Source of the DNA: Salinibacterium amurskyense
GTDB lineage: Bacteria > Actinomycetota > Actinomycetes > Actinomycetales > Microbacteriaceae
DNA length: 64,000 nucleotides
Direction of reading: 5' to 3'
Assembly (NCBI RefSeq): GCF_002797685.1
Contig: NZ_PGFH01000001.1
Coordinates: 1,488,001 to 1,552,000, forward strand
Part shown: positions 1 through 9,600 of the stretch, piece after piece
How the letters are laid out: each line of letters starts with the position of its first letter
How positions within the stretch are numbered: position 1 is the first letter of the stretch
The notes under the pieces: generated by a model
The model's database searches: none
Seen by the model: only the letters and a program-made list of their open reading frames with translations
What the model was told of the DNA's origin: nothing
Position numbers and translations under genes: made by a program

Positions 1-1071
1 AACCATCTTGAGGGTGCGGGGGTCGCGGCCGAAGAAGTTCTCACGAACGTAAGCGCCTGACTCAGCCTTGTAGGTCTGGTAGTCACCATCGGGAGTGCGG
101 TTCATAAGGTCGCGCAGGGCGCCCTCATGGTCGTTGGCAAGCAGGTCGTCCCACTCGCGGCCCCAGATGACCTTGATGACGTTCCAGCCGGCACCGCGGA
201 AGAAGCTCTCGAGCTCCTGAACGATCTTGCCGTTACCGCGAACAGGGCCATCGAGACGCTGCAGGTTGCAGTTGATGACGAAGTTCAGGTTGTCGAGTTT
301 TTCGTTCGCGGCCCACTGAAGGGCTCCACGGCTCTCAACCTCATCCATCTCACCGTCGCCGAGGAAGGCCCAGACTTGCTTGTCTGACACATCCTTGATG
401 CCACGGTTGCTGATGTACTTGTTGTTCTGCGCCTGGTAGATCGCGTTGATCGGTCCGAGACCCATCGAAACGGTGGGGAACTGCCAGAACTCCGGCATGA
501 GGCGCGGGTGCGGGTAGCTCGAGATGCCGTTCGGTGCTTGCGACTTCTCTTGGCGGAAGCCGAGGAGCTGGTCCTCGCTCATCCGGCCTTCGAGGAAAGC
601 GCGGGCATACATACCGGGGGAGGCATGGCCCTGATAGAAAATCTGGTCTCCACCACTTTCGTGGTCTGCACCACGGAAGAAGTGGTTGTGCCCTACTTCG
701 TAGAGAGCAGCGGATGACGCGTACGTCGAGATGTGGCCGCCGACGCCAACGCCGGGGCGTTGCGCACGGTGCACTGTGATCGCGGCGTTCCACCGGATCC
801 ATGCACGGTAACGACGTTCGAGCTTTTCGTCACCGGGGAAATCGGGCTCATCATCCTTTGCGATGGTGTTGATGTAGTCCGTAGTCGGAACCATCGGAAC
901 ACCGAGGTGCAAATCCTTGGAGCGTTTGAGAAGGCTGAGCATGATCTCGCGACCGCGCTCGTGTCCTTGTGCTGCAACGAGGGAGTCGAGTGATTCGTTC
1001 CACTCGGCGGTCTCCTCCGGGTCCTTGTCGGTGTTGGTTACCGAGTATGGGTCCTGGTCGTTTACCGTCAC
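1..1071 (-). CDS. aceE: Pyruvate dehydrogenase E1 component (homodimeric type), N-terminal part
   Basis: This is the first 357 codons of a thiamine-diphosphate-dependent E1 that decarboxylates pyruvate in the cytoplasmic pyruvate dehydrogenase complex. The reading frame runs off the left edge of the window, so the C-terminal part is not seen. Recognisable AceE blocks include [33 protein letters not shown], the ThDP/Mg-binding GDGEMDE at residues 238-243, and the [15 protein letters not shown] region. The start chosen is GTG at 1071, preceded by GAAAGAGG about 6 nt upstream; the next residues are [10 protein letters not shown]. The gene stands about 30 kb from the E2 and E3 genes in this window. 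In Actinobacteria AceE commonly shares its E2 with oxoglutarate dehydrogenase; that is family knowledge, not shown here. Identity is secure. Confidence 0.96.
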   Translation of the reverse strand, partial: MTVNDQDPYSVTNTDKDPEETAEWNESLDSLVAAQGHERGREIMLSLLKRSKDLHLGVPMVPTTDYINTIAKDDEPDFPGDEKLERRYRAWIRWNAAITVHRAQRPGVGVGGHISTYASSAALYEVGHNHFFRGADHESGGDQIFYQGHASPGMYARAFLEGRMSEDQLLGFRQEKSQAPNGISSYPHPRLMPEFWQFPTVSMGLGPINAIYQAQNNKYISNRGIKDVSDKQVWAFLGDGEMDEVESRGALQWAANEKLDNLNFVINCNLQRLDGPVRGNGKIVQELESFFRGAGWNVIKVIWGREWDDLLANDHEGALRDLMNRTPDGDYQTYKAESGAYVRENFFGRDPRTLKMV

Positions 1072-1250
1072 CGTTGACCTCTTTCGTGTAGAGAACAGAG
1101 TCGTGCGAGTCGAGGCACTACCGGGTTGCGGATGTGATGGGATCGACTACGCCCATCGATTCTAGTTGTCGAATGCGGCAAGATTCGAACCGGGGCTTTT
1201 TATGCCGCAAACACGGGGCGTTCGCTCAGTTTTCTCAAGGAAGGTTCTGT

Positions 1251-1724
1251 ATGCCGATCACGCCGGGAGCGCGGGCGCCGAGTTTTGCGTTGCGCAATCA
1301 GCACGGTCAAGAAGTCGATTCGCAGGAGCTTCTCTCGCGACGCGCAGTGCTCTTAGTGTTTGTGCCGCTTGCGTTCTCGCCCGTGTGTGCCGGGGAAGTC
1401 GCTCAGCTGAACGAATGGCACGATGTCGCGGCCAGCGCCGGAGTCGAAATCGTAGTGGTGTCGGTGGATTCGACCGCGACTCTGCGCGCCTGGTCAGACG
1501 CCGACGGCATCCGGCTGTCCTTGCTTTCGGACTTCTGGCCGCATGGCGCAGTCGCTCACTCGTTCGGGGCGTTTCTTGACGACAAAGGCTTTGCCGGCCG
1601 CACGAGTTTCTTGATCGATAAGACCGGAATTGTTCGGGATGTAATCACGTCGCCGCTCGGCGAACCCCGCTTGTTTGCTGACTACGAACGGGCTATTGGG
1701 CGACTTTCTGAGGAACGTCGCTGA
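1251..1724 (+). CDS. 1-Cys peroxiredoxin, AhpE/Bcp-like
   Basis: A 157-residue thioredoxin-fold peroxidase predicted to reduce hydroperoxides in the cytoplasm. The peroxidatic cysteine is Cys46 in PLAFSPVC, matching the PxxxT/SxxC active site with Ser in the T/S position and followed by GEV. There is no other cysteine in the protein, so it must work as a 1-Cys enzyme that relies on an external thiol, as mycobacterial AhpE does. The ATG at 1251 is preceded by AAGGAAGG 5-6 nt upstream, and the N-terminus PGARAPSFALRNQHGQEV is typical of the family. It is transcribed divergently from aceE. Assignment to AhpE rather than BCP rests on length and the lack of a resolving Cys. Confidence 0.88.
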   Translation: MPITPGARAPSFALRNQHGQEVDSQELLSRRAVLLVFVPLAFSPVCAGEVAQLNEWHDVAASAGVEIVVVSVDSTATLRAWSDADGIRLSLLSDFWPHGAVAHSFGAFLDDKGFAGRTSFLIDKTGIVRDVITSPLGEPRLFADYERAIGRLSEERR

Positions 1725-1745
1725 TCGTTTTGGGGTGGGTGTGTA

Positions 1746-1773
1746 ATTGGCACCAAAATCCCGTGTAACATTA
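1746..1773 (+). promoter_or_regulatory. Candidate sigma-A promoter of tRNA-Val
   Basis: TTGGCA (1746-1751) and CATTAT (1768-1773) are spaced by 16 nt and lie 29 nt before the tRNA. This is the best promoter-like pair in the gap. Inferred from consensus only. Confidence 0.5.
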
Positions 1774-1802
1774 TCGAGCGCTGCTTCGCATTGCGTCGCT
1801 GC

Positions 1803-1875
1803 GGGCCTTTAGCTCAGCTGGTAGAGCGCCACGTTTACACCGTGGATGTCATCGGTTCGATCCCGGTAGGGCCCA
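1803..1875 (+). tRNA. tRNA-Val (anticodon TAC)
   Basis: The 73-nt sequence folds as a complete cloverleaf. The acceptor stem is GGGCCTT with AGGGCCC, and the D arm contains TAGCTCAGCTGGTAGAGC. The anticodon stem is CCACG/CGTGG with loop TTTACAC, giving anticodon TAC for GTA valine codons. The variable loop is ATGTC, and the T arm is ATCGG-TTCGATC-CCGGT. The discriminator base is A and the following bases are CCG, so the CCA end is not encoded. A strong hairpin terminator follows 8 nt downstream, so this is a single-tRNA transcript. Confidence 0.97.
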
Positions 1876-1883
1876 CCGCAACA

Positions 1884-1912
1884 GAAAACCCCCGTCATTG
1901 ACGGGGGTTTTC
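1884..1912 (+). terminator. Rho-independent terminator after tRNA-Val
   Basis: A perfect inverted repeat with arms GAAAACCCCCGTC and GACGGGGGTTTTC of 13 bp each surrounds a 3-nt loop. The 3' arm ends in a T-run. It lies just downstream of the tRNA. Confidence 0.9.
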
Positions 1913-2002
1913 TTCGTTTCCCGTGCCCATTCGGCGTTATGCTCCCTGCACGACCCGCGGCAGTCCGGTCGATGCGGTCTCAACCTGATGAGGCGAAGCT
2001 TC

Positions 2003-3406
2003 ATGTCGAATGACGTCCCAGATTCTGTGCTCGATCGCGCACACGACCATGCCCAGCGCTACCTTCACGGCTTGGCTGCTCGCCATGTCGGTGCGCGCGC
2101 GGAGCGTGACGAGATGATGGCGGCGCTGCACGAACCGCTGTCGACGCTGGGCGAGGACGACAGCTCCGTGATCGATCTGCTCGCCGGCCAAGCCGAAACC
2201 GGGATGACCGACTGCGGCTCTCCGCGATATTTCGGTTTCGTCATCGGCGGCGCCCACCCCGTTGCTCTTGCCGCGGATTGGCTGGTGTCAACGTGGGACC
2301 AAAATGCGGGCATCCACGCGATATCGCCCTTTTCTGCTGCAGTGGAGGAGGTCGCCGCCGAGTGGCTGCTTGATTTGTTCGGTTTGCCGAATGATGCCTC
2401 AGTTGGCTTCGTTACAGGCGGACAAATGGCGAACTTCACGTGCCTTGCGGCGGCCCGGCATGCCGTGTTGAGGCGCGTAGGTTGGGATGTCGAACTCGAC
2501 GGACTTGCTGGTGCGCCGCGCGTAACAGTCGTGGTCAGCGCCGCAACTCACGTGACGATTGATGTGGCGTTGCGGTATCTGGGCTTTGGCACCCGCTCGC
2601 TCGTGACAGTAGACGCCGACGATCAGGGCCGGATGCGCGCAGACAGCCTGCGTGACGCACTCGCCACCGTGGGCGGTCCCGTGATCATTTGTGCCCAAGC
2701 GGGCAATGTGAATAGTGGTGCGTGCGATCCTCTTCGCGAGATCGCGGAAATTGCCAATGAAATGGATGCGTGGCTCCACGTAGACGGGGCGTTCGGACTC
2801 TGGGCGCGGGCCAGCGCCGAGCTAGTGCCCCTCGTCGATGGCATTGAGAAGGCGGATTCGTGGTCCACCGACGCCCACAAGTGGTTAAACGTTCCCTACG
2901 ACAGCGGCGTCGCGATTGTGAAACACGCAGCCGACCACCGTGCCGCTATGAGCGCATCAGCGGCGTATCTCATCCAGACCTCAGGGGCTGAGCGGGACGC
3001 CATAGATTGGGTTCCCGAACTCTCGCGACGGGCCAGAGCGATTCCGATTTACGCCACAGTGCGCGCGCTCGGCCGCAAGGGCATCGACGATGTGATCTCG
3101 CGTAGCTGCAGGCGCGCGCGGCAGATGGCATCGATTCTGCAGAGTGCAGAGGGTGTCGACGTACTCAACGATGTAGTTCTCAATCAAGCGCTCGTGCGGT
3201 TTGCCGACTCAGACGATGTGACGCGCGCGGTAGTCACTGGAGTGCAAGCGGAAGGCACCTGCTGGGTGAGTGGCACTACGTGGAACGGGCACGCGGCAAT
3301 GCGAGTCTCGGTGACCAACTGGGCGACGAGCGAACACGATATTGAGCTCAGCGCTGCCGCAATTCTCAAGGTCTACGGTGTCGAACTACATAACCGCATC
3401 CACTGA
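2003..3406 (+). CDS. Pyridoxal-phosphate-dependent group II (aromatic-amino-acid type) decarboxylase
   Basis: A 467-residue fold-type I PLP enzyme of the group II decarboxylase family, which includes aromatic amino acid, glutamate and tyrosine decarboxylases. The PLP lysine is Lys293 in TDAHKWLNVPYD. His183 (ATHVT) should stack on the cofactor ring and Asp261 in LHVDGAFG should contact its pyridine nitrogen. The N-terminal SPRYFGFVIGG block matches the substrate-side segment of the family. The start is uncertain: ATG 2003 (MSNDVPDS) is used because it fits family length, but an in-frame ATG at 1988 is possible and the Shine-Dalgarno signal is weak for both. Substrate cannot be read from sequence. 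It is monocistronic between a tRNA terminator and the giant permease gene. Confidence 0.85.
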   Translation: MSNDVPDSVLDRAHDHAQRYLHGLAARHVGARAERDEMMAALHEPLSTLGEDDSSVIDLLAGQAETGMTDCGSPRYFGFVIGGAHPVALAADWLVSTWDQNAGIHAISPFSAAVEEVAAEWLLDLFGLPNDASVGFVTGGQMANFTCLAAARHAVLRRVGWDVELDGLAGAPRVTVVVSAATHVTIDVALRYLGFGTRSLVTVDADDQGRMRADSLRDALATVGGPVIICAQAGNVNSGACDPLREIAEIANEMDAWLHVDGAFGLWARASAELVPLVDGIEKADSWSTDAHKWLNVPYDSGVAIVKHAADHRAAMSASAAYLIQTSGAERDAIDWVPELSRRARAIPIYATVRALGRKGIDDVISRSCRRARQMASILQSAEGVDVLNDVVLNQALVRFADSDDVTRAVVTGVQAEGTCWVSGTTWNGHAAMRVSVTNWATSEHDIELSAAAILKVYGVELHNRIH

Positions 3407-3423
3407 TTCAGTGGGGTGGAGAA

Positions 3424-3443
3424 CCCACTCTCGGCGGAGTGGG
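3424..3443 (+). terminator. Small hairpin after the PLP decarboxylase gene
   Basis: CCCACTC and GAGTGGG form a 7-bp stem around a 6-nt loop 18 nt after the decarboxylase stop codon. There is no clear T-run, so this is a weak terminator candidate. The rest of the 207-nt spacer up to the next gene shows nothing recognisable. Confidence 0.4.
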
Positions 3444-3601
3444 CCCCTGTGCCCGCTCGTAAGCGGAGCACCAGGCTGCTCGTCGTTCTCGCTGCGGGGG
3501 AGACGCTTTCTCCACTCTCGTAGATCGGTCTATCCCTCATATTTGTTTCGATAACTGCGCTAACAACGGCTAGTCATACCCGCAAAACATTGGTATCGCC
3601 T

Positions 3602-3607
3602 TAGGAT
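3602..3607 (+). promoter_or_regulatory. Candidate -10 box of a leaderless transcript (giant permease)
   Basis: TAGGAT lies exactly 6 nt before the ATG at 3614. The same geometry recurs before many genes in this window, suggesting transcription starts at or near the start codon. Confidence 0.5.
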
Positions 3608-3613
3608 TTGTGC

Positions 3614-6600
3614 ATGGCATTCCACGACGACGTTGACGACGCGAACGATGCGAACGACGAAACGTCTTCAAAGCATGAGTTCGAACTACCTTTCCCGCAC
3701 GCTGCGGCCGCGAAAAAACCCGGCTCAGATTCGGCTGAATCCCTGAGCGATGACGGTCGTATCGACCTCAGCGAAGCGTCGGCCGACGGCATTATCGATC
3801 TCGATGCCGCCCTTAACGGCGAAGCACCCGAACCTGTTTCAGCACGGGATGATTCTCTCGCGCCTCCCGTGGATTCTGCGATCCCCGCACCCTTCGACTT
3901 GAACGAAGAATTTCAGCGCTCCGATATTGCGGATGCCCTCAATCAAGGAATGCCGCCCTGGGCCATGGCCCCGGCGCCCGATCCGACTCAAGCCGTTCCG
4001 CAGCTTGACGCCCCCGAGTCCGCTTCAATTTCGGATGCTCCGGTGAGCGCCGAAGAGCCGACCCCCTCTGTCTCGGACCCTGCGACTGCCTCCGCAGATG
4101 ACGACGATGACGACCCGTACCAAATCCCTGCTGACTACACGACGCCCGATTTCTTCGCGTCACGAATTTCTCGTCGGCGGACTCCGGCCGAAGCAGAGGC
4201 AGAGAATGCTGCCGCTGCGGCTGCCGAACTTGCGGCGCTGGAGGAAGAAGCGAACGCGACTGTCAGTGGCGCCGATGGGGTAGTTGCAACCGGTGACGCT
4301 TTCGATGTGAGCGCGGACTCTGCAGACGAAAAAGAGTTCAGCTTCGAATCCCTTTTCGCTACTGAGGAACCCGCCGCCGCGCCGAAGCCCCCAGCATCCG
4401 CTGACGACTTTGACGACACGATGTGGGCTGACGTTTCGCCTGCGATCGCTGAAGGCGAGCCCGCTGCCGAGGCGGCCGAATCAGACGCGCCAGCGAACCA
4501 CATCTGGAAGCTTGGGCCGCTTGAGCCCGAGGTCGCCGGAACGTCGGTGCCCGCTAGTTCTTCCGTGCCAACCGATGGCACTGAGCTTCCGACGGACACC
4601 GCCGCCGCTCTTCCCATTGAAGAGGTAGTTGAAGGCGCCCCGATGTGGAACCTCGACGGCAAGGACGCTCCCGCGACGGCCGCAGAGGTTCCGAGCCTTG
4701 GCCTCGACGGGTTCCTGTCGCTCGATAACGACCAACCCGTTGCGGATGCGGCTGCTGGCGCTGAGCAGTCGGCCACAGACGCGATTGACGCCTCTGACGC
4801 CACTCATGTTTCATCGGATGCCGCTGCGGAAGCTGAAAACGTCGCTGCCGAGCTCCCGCCGGTCGAAAGCGTTTCGGCCTTCGACCTTGACGCTGCGTTC
4901 GAGGAAGCCGCTTCAGCCGTACCCACGGGTGTCTCGAGCGCCGATGTTGAGGGAAACGTTGCGGACAGCGTCGAGGAGCCAGACGTCAACGATGTTGACG
5001 AGCCAGGTGCCAACGCCGTCGAAGAGTTGCGTGTCGACAGTGTTGACGAGGTCACAGACGACGCCTCGATCGATCCCGTGGTCAAGTTCTTCGCCGCTCC
5101 CGCCCCTGCGCCCGCGACCCCTGCGCCTTCAGGCGAAATGCACGACGATGCCAGCTCTGCGGCGGAGTCCGGTCTATCTGCGGTTGCAGAACCCGAAGCA
5201 ACTGATGCGGATACCGCTGATGGTGCTGAGGCGCCAACGGCTGCTGACGAGGATGCCGCTCGTGATGCCGAGGCTGCACCGCCCCTGGCACCATGGTCTT
5301 TGAGCGCTGAGAATGCAATCGACCTAGATGACGAAATCGCGCCCGAAGTGAATGCGCACGACGAGTCGACCCAGCTCGACCAGTCTGAGCCGCAGGCTGT
5401 TGAGCCGGTTGCGGACGAATCAACTGACGCTGACGCAGACGACTTTAGCGCTTTCCTTTCGCTTCCACAGGAAGAGGAAATCGCGGCAACGACGGACGTC
5501 GAAGAGCCATCCGCTGCGGTGGCTGATGCCGCGCCATTTACTGTTGCGCCCGCCCAGCCCGCCGTCGAGAGTGACACGGGTGATGCCGCATCCGAGTTCG
5601 ACTCTGCACTGCCACCTTTCCCGGTGCCGAATGTCACCGCTGCATCCGTGGACGAGCCGGCTCAGGTGCCGTCTGAGAGTGAAACCGACGTCGTTGCTGA
5701 CCCCACAGCCAACACCGACTCTCACTCCGACTCCGACTTCGAATCGCCATTCGCCCCGCGGCAGTCATTCGTCGCCCCGTCGGCTGATGAGCCAGCTCCT
5801 CGCGTAGAGGATCTCTTCGGTGCAGCAGAGGATGTCGCACCGGTTGACGAGTCGTCGCCGGCCGCACCCTTCATCTCCAGCTTTGCTCCGCAGGCGCCGA
5901 TTGTGCCCGCGAGTCCGCTAACCGAAGCCACTACAGAGGCACCCGCCGCCGATGACTCGTCCACTCCGGATGATGCTTCGTCCGCTCCGGATAGTGCCTC
6001 GCCCGTCGCCGGCGCGCCCGTCGAAGAAGCTGCGGCTTCGACAGCGGACGAGCCCGCCGAGGCTTCGGTTGAATCCGATGCGAGTGCTACTGGCGACGGT
6101 GATGACGCGCCGACGCCACCGACCCGCCGCTCGATGGCGGATGAAGAGTTGCTGACCTGGGCGGACAACCCTGCGAATCAATCGACGGGAACGCTCAGCG
6201 TCATCGAGGTCCTTGAAGCTCAATTGCGCTTGCGTGAAGAAGAAGCGCGCGAATATCGCGAGTGGGAGACCACGTTCCGTTCGCGTGGCGGCCCCGTAGC
6301 TGATCAGGTTATTGATCAAGTCCGATCGGAGTTCGCCGACGTCGTTGACGACGAAACGTCCACTCCCACCGATGCTGCGACGGATGCCCCCGAAGCCGAA
6401 GCAGCGCCAGCAGCCTTCGCTCCCGCCCCCGAAGCCATCGGAACCCCTGAGGCTGCACAAGCACCTGAGGTTGCCGAAGCGCCTGAGGTTGCCGAAGCGC
6501 CTGATGTTGCCGAAGCGCCTGATGTTGCCGAAGCGCCTGATGTTGCAGAAGCACCTGGCGTTGCAGCAGCCCCGGAGGTTACGGAGGCGCCCGCCGCTGC

Positions 6601-9600
6601 TCCGGCTGCCCAATTGCCGGCCTGGGACGTGCCGCCGCCCAGTGAATCGTGGTCGCCTCCCGCTGACTTCGAGGACGAGATCCCGTTCGCAGCGCATGCG
6701 GACCCGACCGGCTCCATCACGCTTCCCGTGGTCGGCGAAATCTCGGATGACAGCGCAGCGACTGCCGACACCGATGGTTTCGCATCCGCCTCTTCTCCGA
6801 CGCCTGCTGCCGACGACACGGCCGTTACTGAGAGCGAACCAGCTCCTGATACTGCGGCGGAAGCGACGAGTCACGTTGCTGAGGATGCCGCCGCCGAGCC
6901 GGAAGCCGAAGTGCAGACCGAGGAGCAGCAGCCCGTAGCTGCGCCGCTGTTCGACCCCGCATCCGGTCTCCTGAGCTTCAGCAACGCAGCTCCTGAGCCT
7001 GCGGTCACGCCTGACACAACCGAGGCGCCTGACGCAACCGATGCACCTGACGTACCGCAGGAGCCCGCAGCCCCTGCCGCTGAGGATCTCTTCGCAGCGC
7101 CCGCACCATCAGCGCCAGCTGCGCCTTCCGCTGCTGACGCTCCGGCCGCTTTTGCCGGACAGGCCGCACCGGAGTTCCCCGCCGACGAAGATGGCGATTA
7201 CGACGAACTGCCCTTCGCCCCACCGGCACTCGTTGAGCCCGATACTGCTCCGAGCATTCCGCGAGCGAATCTCGATGAGCATGTCTCCTTCGGCGATTTC
7301 GGCTTCGCGCCACCACCGGCTGATGCTCCGCCTGTCGAGATGCCCGAAGCTGTAGCTGAAGAAGACGCTTCCGAAGAGCCGTTTGCGTTCGGCCTGAGCG
7401 CTGACACGCACGCTTCCGACACTTCAACGCCCACTGTCGATGACGCAGTTTCTGTCGACTCAGCGATCGCGTCGGCCGAAGCACAGGGTGCAGCCGCCCC
7501 AATTGCGCCATCTGAAACGCCTGAGGACGAAGCTAAATCTGAAGCTGAAGTCGAGCCGACTTCTGATGTCACGACTGCTGCAGCCCCGGCGTTCAACTTC
7601 GCTTCGACGGAAAACCCGCACTACGTTGCGTCCGACCCGATCGATTTCGATGATCTTCTGAAGACTGACGACATCGACGATACCGACGTCGACACCGATG
7701 AGCCTGAGGTTGACCCTCTCGTGGCATTGCTGGCGAACGCCGCCCCGCCGATGCAGGGTGACCCGCTCTCCGAGGTGCAGACTGGTTCGATCGCGGTCAA
7801 CCAGGCCGATTTCGAAGCAGAATCTGACGACGCTGTGGATGACAGCGATCGCCTTACTTATTCCACGGATCTTTCCGCAGGCGTTGGCGACGTTCCTTCC
7901 GCGACCACTGCTACGACGGACGATGAGATTCCGTTCGCCGCGCGTGCCGCAGGCGCCGCCGCGATCGGGGGAGCCGCTACAGCAGCATCGTCACTCGCAT
8001 CGCAGCCGGCACCGATCGATGCCGCAGTGCCGCTTCCGGCGCCCGCTGCCGTTCCCGTCGTTCCCGAGGCATCGGCCGCACCGTCGGTACCTCAGCCGGT
8101 AGCGCACTCCACCGCGGTAGTTGCCCAGCAGCCCCTCGGTCTCGAGGAAGTTGCACCGACCGCTCAGAAGGTCTTCAGCCTTGAAGAAAGCGGCCTTGAG
8201 CCCACCCCTGTTGACCGTCGAATCGGCCATGCGGCTCGTTTGTTCTGGCTGTGGTTCGCGGCTAACTCGTCGATCGTAAGCCTCGGTCTCGGTGCCGCAG
8301 TCTTCGCTGTCGGAATGAGCTTGCGCCAGTCGATCGTCGCGATCTTGGCTGGTGTCGCTCTGTCGTTCATCCCTCTGGGGCTCACGACTCTCGCGGGCAA
8401 GCGCAGCGGTCAGCCGACGATGGTCGTCTCGCGAGCATCCTTCGGTGTTCTCGGTAACATCGCACCGTCGGTCGTCGCCCTTATCGCTCGCCTCTTCTGG
8501 GGAGCGGTACTGCTGTGGGTCTTGGCATCGTCGGTGGCAATCGTGCTGGTCGGTTCCGACCTCAACGGTGGTCTCGGTGATCGTCAACTGCTGTTGATCG
8601 CTCTGGCCCTGTCGTTCCTGATTGCGCTAGTGATTGCCTTCGCCGGCTACCCTCTGTTTGCGCGCATCCAGCTCATCCTGAGCATCATTTCGGGTGTTCT
8701 CGTCGTCGGTCTTATTGGCTTCACGGCGCAGTACATCGACATCTCTCAGGCCCTCACCACACCGGATGGCTCGTGGTTGCTCACGATCACCGGCGCTGTG
8801 CTCGTCTTCAGCTTCCTCGGTCTGGTCTGGGCCTACAGCGGTGCAGATATCGCTCGCTACCAGCGTCCGTCGTCGAGCGGCGGGGCATCCATGCTCTCGG
8901 CTACCTTCGGTGCGGCGCTGCCCGCCTTCGCGTTGATCGCTTACGGTGCGCTTCTCGCCGCATCCGACCCGGCCATCGCCCGTGGATTCTTGGCATCGCC
9001 TCTCGATACCTTGATGCTCCTGCTGCCGAGTTGGTACCCGATCCCGCTGTTGCTCGCTGCCACGTTGAGCCTGCTCTCCGGCATCACCCTGAGCCTCTAC
9101 TCCGGCGGTTTCGCCCTCCAAGCAATTGGTGTGCGCGTTCCCCGTCAGTGGTCGATTGTGATCGTTGCCGTATTGCTCGGTGCTCTCTCGATCCTCTTCG
9201 CGTTCGGCGTCAACGGTGGCATCAACGAACTGTTCCGGGATGTCGCGACAACTCTCGCGGTGCCCACTGCAGCCTGGGCCGGTATCTTTGCTTCGGAAAC
9301 GATGATCCGCACCCGCAAGCTGGACAGTGCAGCGTTGCTATCCCGTGGTGGTGTCTACGGCGACGTGCGCTGGGTCAACCTCAGTGCCTTCGTCGTGATC
9401 TCCGCAATCGGCTTCGCTCTCACCAGCGCAACAATCAGCTGGCTTTCATGGCAGGGCTACGGCTTCACCGCTCTCGGTGTAGACCTCACCTCGGAACTCG
9501 CCGGAACCGACCTGGGTGTACTCGTTGCTCTCGGCCTCGGACTCCTGACGCCGCTCGTCGCGGGCATCCCCGCCATCCGTCGTCAAGAGGCTGAGCAAGC

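Noticed and set aside
1134-1250. Upstream extension of the peroxiredoxin frame
   Set aside because: The extra residues lack family similarity, and a strong ribosome site precedes the ATG at 1251.
6458-6583. CRISPR-like regular repeat
   Set aside because: Units are contiguous with no spacers, are in frame with a coding region, and no cas gene is near.
4135-7596. Several long minus-strand ORFs of 100-320 codons opposite the giant permease gene
   Set aside because: They are produced by the GCx-rich, stop-poor composition of the acidic domain. They have low-complexity Ser/Ala/Arg content, no ribosome sites and no recognisable family.
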